The notes under the pieces: model-generated | Databases searched by the model: none | Told to the model about the DNA's origin: nothing | What the model saw: the letters and a program-made list of their open reading frames with translations, nothing else | In this document: piece after piece, positions 1 through 5,905 of the stretch | Position numbering within the stretch: position 1 is the stretch's first letter | Layout of the letters: the number at the start of each line of letters is the position of its first letter | Origin: an uncultured Clostridia bacterium | Lineage (GTDB): Bacteria; Bacillota; Clostridia; Christensenellales; UBA1242 | Assembly: GCA_900554955.1 (NCBI GenBank) | Contig: USJH01000002.1 | Coordinates: 1 to 18,933 of the forward strand | DNA length: 18,933 bases | Reading direction: 5' to 3' | Position numbers and translations under genes: made by a program

Positions 1-186
1 AACGGAACAGGTTCAACAATTGCAGCTGATACAAAAGTTTCAATCACTGCAACCCTCAAGATCTATGCTAAGTGGTCTGCAAACAAATATAAAGTTGCAT
101 TTAATGGCAACGGTGGAACTCTTACAAAGACAACTGCCCTTGACACAAACTTCAGCTTTATCGCAAGATATGGAACAACTTATACA
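1..186 (+). repeat. Intragenic direct repeat, copy 1 (546-bp offset)
   Basis: Positions 1-186 match 547-732 with only seven mismatches, about 96% identity. The offset of 546 bp is exactly 182 codons, so the duplication keeps the frame. Downstream of 186 the two copies stay recognisably related but diverge, up to about 370 versus 916. The window starts inside copy 1, so the unit may be longer. Confidence 0.9.
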
Positions 187-3033
187 ATCAGCACATATGT
201 TACTGGTGGTTCAAGAACAGGATACACATTTGCTGGCTTCACATATAATGGAACAGCCTATACAGTTTCAAGCACATTTGAAAACTTGAACAATGGTGTA
301 AACCCATCAACTGCAGATTCAGATATTGCAGCGGCAAACACTGTAACATTTATAGCTCAATGGACAGCAAATAAATATACAGTAGTTGCATATCCTAATG
401 GTGGAGAATTTGAAACAACCACTGGTTGGACAGATGGAACCGAAGCTGGAACAAAACAAAAAACTGTAACATATAATGCAACCTATGGAACACTTCCAAC
501 AATTAGACGTTCTGGTTATACACTCCAAGGTTGGAACACTGCTTCAGACGGAACAGGTTCAACAATTGCAGCTGATACAAAAGTATCAATCACTGCAACT
601 CTCAGGATCTATGCTAAGTGGTCTGCAAACAAATATAAAGTTGTATTTAATGGCAATGGTGGAACTCTTACAAAGACAGCTGCCCTTGACACAAACTTCA
701 GCTTTATCGCAAGATATGGAACAACTTATACAGTTGAAACATACATTACAGCTGCTTCAAGAATTGGATACACATTTGGTGGCTTCACATTTGGCGGAAA
801 GGCTTATCAATTGGATAGTTCATTCAGTAATTTGAGCATTGGTGAAAACCCATCAACTGCTGATGCTTCAGTAACAACAACTGTAACACTTAAAGCTTCA
901 TGGACTGCAAACACCTATACCGTTGTTTACGATGCAAATCTTGGAACAGGAACAACTGCTTCATCAACACACACATATGATGTTGCTAAAGCTCTTACAG
1001 CAAACGGATTCTCAAGAACAGGACACACCTTTGCTGGTTGGGCAACAAGTGCTACTGGCCCAGTTGTATATGCAGACAAAGCTTCAGTAACAAACCTTGT
1101 TGCTGATCCTAAGTCAGACGGAACAAGCAAATTTACACTTTATGCTCACTGGAAAGCAAACACCTATACTGTAACTCTTGACAGACAAGGTGGAACAGGT
1201 GGATCAACATCTGTAACTGCAACATATGGTCAAGCAATGCCTTCAATCACAGCTCCAACAAGAGTTGGATGCACATTCTATGGATACTATGCTTCAGAAA
1301 ACGGTGTTGGAACAAAATATTACAATGCTAATGGCTCAAGTGCTCATGCTTGGGATCAAGCAGAAAACAAGACAATCTATGCTCACTGGGTAGTAAATAC
1401 ATATACATTAAGAATTGATCCAAATGGTGGTTATCGAGTTTCTGATAACAGCACAGATATTATTGAAGTTGCAAAAGCTTATGGCACAACTGAAACCGTT
1501 ACAGAACGTGCAAGAACTGGTTATACATTAACTGGTTATGTAATTTCAAGAACATCTGATGGAAGCACTGCAACAGCAAACATTGGCGGAGCAACAATCA
1601 CATTTGATTCGTCAACAAAGACTGCAGAGTTCACACAAGGTTCAGTTGCATGTACAATCACAGCTCAATGGACAGCTAACACTTATACAATCACATTCAA
1701 TAGAAACTATACTTCTACTGATACGACTGTATTGACAACCAAAACCTTCACATATGGATCAACAACAAATACACTTGCTGGTTCATATTCAAGCAATGGT
1801 TACAACTTCCTTGGCTGGGATACTGACAGATCAAGAACAACTGCAAGATATTCTGCAAATCAAAATGTTGGTGATACATTCTATTCAGGTGCAACACTTT
1901 ACGCAATTTGGGGCGCAAAGACTTACACAGTAACCTTCATATATGGTTCATATAGCAAAGACGTAAGCATGACTTACGGCTCAACTCAAACCATCACATA
2001 TGGCTTCAATGCTTATATGACTGAAGGCAGACGTCACATTGGTTGGAACGCAAACTCAAGTGCTACAACTGCTCAAACAAGCAGATCTGAAGCAAACTAT
2101 AAGTCAACTGCAACATTCAGCTTCACTTTGACAACTGCAACTGCAGACTTCGGAACAAGTGGAGTTAATGGAACAACTGCAAAAGTTTACGGAATTAGCC
2201 AAGCTTCTAAGATTTGGGTTAAATATTACACAAGTGCTTCATCATGGACATCTTCAACCGAAGTTGCTCTTGACACAGCACCTCGTGGAGTTGAATCATT
2301 TGGCTCTATCATAACAACATATGCCGGAGCAGACATCAAAGTTCTTATCAGCACAACAGTTGGTGGCAACTATTCAACTAAGAACATTAGTGGAACAGCA
2401 ACAATCACTGGTGCTTCAAACGTAACATTGACATTTGCTTCTGCAAACAGATTGTTCACTGCAACAACAATGAACATCAAGAACATTACCCTTAAAGGTG
2501 ATGTATGCTTAACAGTTGCTTCTGGAAAGACTCTTAACATTGGAGACAGCACAGCAACAACTAACACAACAGTTATCTCAGGCGCCGCTCCTGGAACAAC
2601 TTCAAACACAACAAAATCTATATTTGTTGTAGATGGCGGAACTCTTAACATTAACAGAACATCTATCACTGGCTATACAGTTGGTGTTGCTAGCGGAAAT
2701 GGTGGAATTATCTATGCAACTAACAGTGCAAAGGTAACTGCATCTTATCTTACAGTTTCAGGTGGAACTGCTAATGGAAACTGCTTGTTCTATGTAAACT
2801 CAAGCACAATGAGTGTTTCAAACTGCGACATTACAGTTGGAACAGTTACAACAGCAAGCTCATTTAACGGAATCTTCTATAACGAGAAGTCAACTCTTAC
2901 TTTGACAAACGGAACAATCAATGCGAATAACACCAGAGTTGTTTATGAAGTTGGTGATAGAAGTTGGGTAAACCCACAACAGCTACAACAACAATCACTG
3001 GAACAACCATTATTGGCTCTATTTCTTAAATAA
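1..3033 (+). CDS. Secreted InlB-repeat / beta-helix surface protein, 5'-truncated by the window
   Basis: The frame is open from base 1 to the TAA at 3031-3033, so the start codon and any signal peptide lie outside the window. The visible 1010 residues are rich in Thr, Ser, Asn, Gly and Tyr and contain successive modules with the InlB_B / Listeria-Bacteroides signature: a YTVxFxxNGG strand, then a GYTFxGW-like turn, then IYAxW. About seven modules are visible up to roughly position 2130. From about 2140 to 2960 the modules give way to short Thr/Val/Ile-rich strands with asparagine turns, as in a right-handed beta-helix. Such proteins are usually extracellular and act in adhesion or as stalks. 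I see no LPXTG motif or other anchor at the C-terminus. The last ~20 residues of this frame are Gln-rich and look like an out-of-frame reading (see findings). The family is clear; the specific role is unknown. Confidence 0.85.
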   Translation, partial: NGTGSTIAADTKVSITATLKIYAKWSANKYKVAFNGNGGTLTKTTALDTNFSFIARYGTTYTISTYVTGGSRTGYTFAGFTYNGTAYTVSSTFENLNNGVNPSTADSDIAAANTVTFIAQWTANKYTVVAYPNGGEFETTTGWTDGTEAGTKQKTVTYNATYGTLPTIRRSGYTLQGWNTASDGTGSTIAADTKVSITATLRIYAKWSANKYKVVFNGNGGTLTKTAALDTNFSFIARYGTTYTVETYITAASRIGYTFGGFTFGGKAYQLDSSFSNLSIGENPSTADASVTTTVTLKASWTANTYTVVYDANLGTGTTASSTHTYDVAKALTANGFSRTGHTFAGWATSATGPVVYADKASVTNLVADPKSDGTSKFTLYAHWKANTYTVTLDRQGGTGGSTSVTATYGQAMPSITAPTRVGCTFYGYYASENGVGTKYYNANGSSAHAWDQAENKTIYAHWVVNTYTLRIDPNGGYRVSDNSTDIIEVAKAYGTTETVTERARTGYTLTGYVISRTSDGSTATANIGGATITFDSSTKTAEFTQGSVACTITAQWTANTYTITFNRNYTSTDTTVLTTKTFTYGSTTNTLAGSYSSNGYNFLGWDTDRSRTTARYSANQNVGDTFYSGATLYAIWGAKTYTVTFIYGSYSKDVSMTYGSTQTITYGFNAYMTEGRRHIGWNANSSATTAQTSRSEANYKSTATFSFTLTTATADFGTSGVNGTTAKVYGISQASKIWVKYYTSASSWTSSTEVALDTAPRGVESFGSIITTYAGADIKVLISTTVGGNYSTKNISGTATITGASNVTLTFASANRLFTATTMNIKNITLKGDVCLTVASGKTLNIGDSTATTNTTVISGAAPGTTSNTTKSIFVVDGGTLNINRTSITGYTVGVASGNGGIIYATNSAKVTASYLTVSGGTANGNCLFYVNSSTMSVSNCDITVGTVTTASSFNGIFYNEKSTLTLTNGTINANNTRVVYEVGDRSWVNPQQLQQQSLEQPLLALFLK
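547..732 (+). repeat. Intragenic direct repeat, copy 2
   Basis: This is the second copy of the near-identical block at 1-186. It encodes the stretch containing IYAKWSANKYKV and the FNGNGGTLTK strand. High nucleotide identity over less than 200 bp, with lower identity on its 3' side, suggests recent gene conversion or unequal recombination between InlB modules. Confidence 0.9.
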
Positions 3034-3039
3034 GTGACA

Positions 3040-3076
3040 AGTCTTGCAGGCGAATGCCTGCAGGACTGTGGCTTTT
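3040..3076 (+). terminator. Probable intrinsic terminator after the surface-protein gene
   Basis: A 12-bp stem (3040-3051 with 3056-3067, one G-U pair) closes a GAAT tetraloop only seven bases after the stop codon. The following tract (GTGGCTTTT) is short, so termination may be inefficient and some transcripts could read into the structured region downstream. Confidence 0.6.
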
Positions 3077-3500
3077 CAAAGTTTTTTAATTAAACATGAA
3101 CAATAAGGCCTAAATTCACAATTTAAAGCTGACAAATCAAACCGTTGCGGTTTGGCTATTAAATTTATAATTATTTGCTCTTTAAAACATAACAAAGAGC
3201 GCTCAGTTGTGTTTTAAAGTTCGGGTGGTTGTGAAGTTGATAAACAATTCAATATGGCTTGGCAAGTTTGCTTTAAGGGGTGAATTTAGACTTGATTGTT
3301 TATTGTTTATGCGAAAGACAAAGATAAAGCTGAATGTCTTGAAGTTTAACTTTCAAATGTAGTTTTAACGTTTTAAAAACTCAAAACTTTGGCAAAAAAT
3401 AAAATTTAAACCAAGAAAAAGATAAAAACAAAAAACTTGATGAATTAAATGCTGAAAATGCCTTTATTCATTAAATCGTTTAAACTTTTAAAAAGCTTTG

Positions 3501-3526
3501 AATATTGCATGATACCGGGCAATGTT
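3501..3526 (+). repeat. Identical-loop hairpin 1
   Basis: An 8-bp stem, AATATTGC with GCAATGTT including one G-U pair, closes the 10-nt loop ATGATACCGG at 3509-3518. The same loop recurs at 3550-3559 on another stem. The shared 15-nt string TGCATGATACCGGGC recurs with a 41-bp spacing. Confidence 0.8.
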
Positions 3527-3541
3527 TGTGGCGCTTATTTT

Positions 3542-3567
3542 AAATCTGCATGATACCGGGCGGATTT
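3542..3567 (+). repeat. Identical-loop hairpin 2
   Basis: An 8-bp stem, AAATCTGC with GCGGATTT including one G-U pair, closes the same ATGATACCGG loop as hairpin 1. Most stem bases differ from hairpin 1 while pairing is kept, which is compensatory change between paralogous hairpins in one molecule. A third apical loop nearby (3593-3609) also contains GATACC. Confidence 0.8.
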
Positions 3568-3730
3568 GGAAAAAATCTTTCACATTTCTTTATTTGAAGA
3601 TACCACTTTTAAAGAAATTGTGTGAAAACGTTTAATTTATTAAAATATGTTTGTTTTAGGAACCTAGAGTGGGGAAAACCTTGGATATCCGATTTAGCAC
3701 CCTATGTTCCTGGAAAAAACATATATTATG

Positions 3731-3937
3731 CTGGAATTTTTTGCTTTAATTTATTTATGTTGTAGATTTTTAAATTTTTTATAGATTTATTTATTATTTT
3801 TTATCAAGCAATATTGCTTGAAATTTGCCTATGAACATGATGTCATAATTTTTTATCATGGCATTTTTTTTATTTTCGTGCATTTTAGTGCGAAAAAATG
3901 AATATATATCTTTAAATGCATAATAAATCAGTTGTTG
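3731..3937 (+). other. Very AT-rich spacer with a possible weak terminator
   Basis: This stretch has no gene. It contains long T-rich runs, a perfect 16-base palindrome (CAAGCAATATTGCTTG, 3805-3820) and, at 3836-3860, CATGAT pairing with ATCATG followed by GCATTTTTTTT. The last is a plausible terminator for the upstream RNA. TTTTCG at about 3873 pairs with CGAAAA at about 3892. Confidence 0.4.
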
Positions 3938-3966
3938 TTGACAAAAAATGTGTGGTTTGTTAAAAT
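3938..3966 (+). promoter_or_regulatory. Sigma-A-type promoter for the SHOCT membrane gene
   Basis: TTGACA at 3938-3943 and TAAAAT at 3961-3966 are separated by 17 bp. The resulting leader carries an 8-bp hairpin (3977-3984 with 3992-3999) just upstream of the AAAGGA ribosome binding site at 4003-4008. Confidence 0.8.
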
Positions 3967-4017
3967 ATTGTTGTTGAAAGTAAACAGAATCTTTACTTTA
4001 ATAAAGGAAAATTTAAT

Positions 4018-4842
4018 ATGGAAGTTAAAACAAACAGTTACTATAAAGCAGTTTACATTTTGTGTTTCATTTTTGCTTCTCTTTTGTCGCTTATATGTCT
4101 TTTTGGAATTTTGGGAGTGTCAATGAGCGACGACATGTTTGTCCAGATTTATCAAGACTATTTAAATCAAGTTGGCGACCCAGATTTGGCATTAGCCTAT
4201 GTTAACTCAGTTAAAGTGATGACCTATGTGCTTTTCATTATTGGTTTAATTTGTGCTGGAATGACATATGCAGAAGGCGGAATTTTTGTGAAACTCTCAA
4301 AAATGGACGACAAAACAGCTTATGAAAAATATAACTTTGCCCTTGCTTGGGTTATTGTTTCATTCTTCTTCTGCGGAATTTTGATTGCTGGTCTTGCTCT
4401 TGCTGGCCTTCTTGCAGTTCAAAAGAAACAAAAGGAAAACTATCTTGCTGGAAATGTTGGTGATGTGAATGTGCAGCCACAAACTCAAACAAATGATGTT
4501 AATGTTGCTCCTGGTGTTCCTGCTCAAACAAAGCCAGCATGTTCAAAAAATGAACCAGACTATTCTCTTGAAAACATGGAAAAGGTTCGTGACAGACTTG
4601 TAAAACTTCAAGAAATTAAAGATCTTGGAGCAATCAATGACGAAGAATATGCAACAATTCGTGCAGAGATCATGCAATCTATCACTCCAAAACCAGCAAA
4701 GAAAGAAGAACCGACTCCTGTTGTTGACCCAGTTGCAGAACAAAGAGCAAAACGTCTTGCTAAACTTGATGAGCTTAAAGCAGTTGGTGCAATTACTGAT
4801 GAAGAATATGAAAAGCTTAAAGCAAAAGTAGAAAACGAATAA
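4018..4842 (+). CDS. Membrane protein with two C-terminal SHOCT-like modules
   Basis: The product has 274 residues. Three hydrophobic segments are visible at about 10-34, 68-92 and 108-134, then a Gln/Asn/Val-rich linker (140-180). The C-terminus holds two short helical modules at about 188-222 and 245-272. Each reads as L-x-K-L-x-E-I/L-K-x-L/V-G-A-I-x-D-E-E-Y followed by a second helix, which matches the SHOCT (short C-terminal domain) pattern. SHOCT modules are usually single, so the tandem pair is notable. The domain is thought to mediate oligomerisation or interaction; no enzymatic residues are visible. The ATG follows AAAGGA by 9 bases. The gene is monocistronic, with its own promoter and a strong terminator. 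Its cellular role is unknown. Confidence 0.8.
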   Translation: MEVKTNSYYKAVYILCFIFASLLSLICLFGILGVSMSDDMFVQIYQDYLNQVGDPDLALAYVNSVKVMTYVLFIIGLICAGMTYAEGGIFVKLSKMDDKTAYEKYNFALAWVIVSFFFCGILIAGLALAGLLAVQKKQKENYLAGNVGDVNVQPQTQTNDVNVAPGVPAQTKPACSKNEPDYSLENMEKVRDRLVKLQEIKDLGAINDEEYATIRAEIMQSITPKPAKKEEPTPVVDPVAEQRAKRLAKLDELKAVGAITDEEYEKLKAKVENE

Positions 4843-4850
4843 AAATAAAA

Positions 4851-4878
4851 AAGAAGCAAAAATGCTTCTTTTTTTTTG
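4851..4878 (+). terminator. Intrinsic terminator
   Basis: AAGAAGCA (4851-4858) pairs with TGCTTCTT (4863-4870) around an AAAA loop and runs directly into an uninterrupted T-tract. Confidence 0.92.
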
Positions 4879-4948
4879 TGAAAATTTAAAAATTTAAACA
4901 AACTTGAAAATATGAGCAGTTATAAAAATAAAACAAATTATCATAAAG

Positions 4949-4978
4949 TTGACATTTATATAACAATAGTTATATAAT
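4949..4978 (+). promoter_or_regulatory. Promoter with an internal inverted repeat; leaderless dagK transcript
   Basis: TTGACA at 4949-4954 and TATAAT at 4973-4978 (18-bp spacer; an overlapping TATATA gives 16) place transcription start at about 4983-4986, on or next to the ATG at 4986. The spacer contains the inverted repeat TATATAAC-AATA-GTTATATA (4957-4976), overlapping the -10, a natural place for a repressor site. Confidence 0.7.
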
Positions 4979-4985
4979 TTGAAAC

Positions 4986-5897
4986 ATGAAGTGTATTTAT
5001 GTTTACAATCCCGAAAGTGGAAACGGGAAAATTCTGAAAAACAAAAGTTATATTCTTTCTCGTCTTCGTGAGAAGTTTGGTGATGTTGAAGAACGTCCAA
5101 CAACCAAGGCAGGAGATGCAAGCATTTTTGCAAAAGAAGCTTGTGGAAAATATGACTATTTTTTCGTTTCTGGCGGAGATGGAACACTCAACGAAGTTGT
5201 AAACGGAATGGGGGAAAGTGAAAATAAACCAATCATTGGCTATATTCCAACGGGAACCACAAACGACATTGCAAGATCACTTCATATTCCGCGAAAAATT
5301 AAAAAAGCGGTTTCAAACATTGTTAATGGTGTTGCATATGAACATGATATTTTCAAAGTGAACAACCGCTATGGAATTTATGTGTGTTGCACTGGGCTTT
5401 TCACTGCTTCAAGTTACAGAGCAAAACGTGAAGTTAAAAAACGCGTGGGAAAAATGGCATATTTCTTTGATGGTGTTAAAGATGTGTTTCATGCAAAACC
5501 AGTTTCGGTTGAGCTTGAAACTGAAAATGAAACTATAAAACAAAAATGTGCACTCATTTTGATTTTAAATTCTCGAAGCACTGCTGGATTTTTGCTTAAC
5601 AAATCTGCTCAGCTTGATGATGGAGTTGTTGAAATTGTGCTTATTCATTCTCATGAAAATAAAGTCACATTTTCAGATGTTTGCCGAACTGCAGGAATTT
5701 TTGCTTTTGGTTTGAATAAATATAAAAAGAATAAGCATGTCACATATCGAGTTCTAGACAAGTTCACAATGAATGTTGATGACAGTGCAATTATAAATCT
5801 TGACGGGGAAAGAACGGGTGCGGGAAAATTTGATTTTACCGTTGTTCCAAAAGCTGTTAAAATTATCGTTCCAGCTTCTAGGGCTGAAAAATTATAG
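4986..5897 (+). CDS. dagK: Diacylglycerol/lipid kinase, DagK/YegS type
   Basis: The 303-residue product has the normal length for this family. The N-terminus (YVYNPESGNGK) is the typical first strand and nucleotide loop. GGDGTLNE at 63-70 is the catalytic, nucleotide-binding motif, and PTGTTND at 88-94 is the second conserved block. The C-terminal half is the beta-sandwich lipid-binding domain, with LNSRSTAGF and DDGVVEIVLI visible. The enzyme would phosphorylate diacylglycerol to phosphatidic acid at the membrane. It lies 8 bases upstream of an LtaS-like gene; lipoteichoic acid synthesis releases diacylglycerol, so recycling that product is the likely job. No Shine-Dalgarno precedes the ATG, and the promoter abuts it. 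The next in-frame Met falls after the GGDGT motif, so the start is secure. The exact lipid substrate is inferred. Confidence 0.88.
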   Translation: MKCIYVYNPESGNGKILKNKSYILSRLREKFGDVEERPTTKAGDASIFAKEACGKYDYFFVSGGDGTLNEVVNGMGESENKPIIGYIPTGTTNDIARSLHIPRKIKKAVSNIVNGVAYEHDIFKVNNRYGIYVCCTGLFTASSYRAKREVKKRVGKMAYFFDGVKDVFHAKPVSVELETENETIKQKCALILILNSRSTAGFLLNKSAQLDDGVVEIVLIHSHENKVTFSDVCRTAGIFAFGLNKYKKNKHVTYRVLDKFTMNVDDSAIINLDGERTGAGKFDFTVVPKAVKIIVPASRAEKL

Positions 5898-5905
5898 GGG
5901 TAGAA

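Larger units (their letters stand above)
3100..3730 (+). ncRNA. Candidate large structured noncoding RNA, class not identified
   Basis: No credible ORF exists here, but inverted repeats are dense. Listed pairings: 3110-3119 with 3280-3289 (10 bp, long range); 3138-3144 with 3148-3154; 3180-3193 with 3206-3219 (14 bp, loop containing the palindrome GAGCGCTC); 3440-3449 with 3463-3471; 3501-3508 with 3519-3526; 3542-3549 with 3560-3567; 3578-3592 with 3610-3627; and a compound helix 3645-3663 with 3706-3724. The hairpins at 3501 and 3542 have different stems but the same 10-nt loop ATGATACCGG. The imperfect pair in three of the best stems is G-T on the + strand (A-C on the minus), which sets the orientation. 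Size and style resemble large ornate RNAs of Firmicutes such as ROOL, but I cannot confirm a family. No convincing promoter was seen; both ends are estimates. Confidence 0.5.

Noticed and set aside
20..289. Gln/Leu-rich ORF in the second frame of the surface-protein gene
   Set aside because: It is the off-frame reading of ACA/CAA-rich repeat DNA, as is the similar one at 476-835.
3501..3567. CRISPR-like repeats
   Set aside because: Only two copies exist, spaced 41 bp, each within its own hairpin and with no spacer array.
3805..3820. CAAGCAATATTGCTTG palindrome as a terminator
   Set aside because: T-rich sequence lies before it, not after it, on the + strand, and the minus strand after it is A-rich. 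A protein-binding site is possible but unsupported.
3932..4126. 64-codon ORF overlapping the SHOCT gene start
   Set aside because: It starts at the -35 box of the promoter for the real gene, has no ribosome binding site, and runs out of frame into the SHOCT coding sequence.
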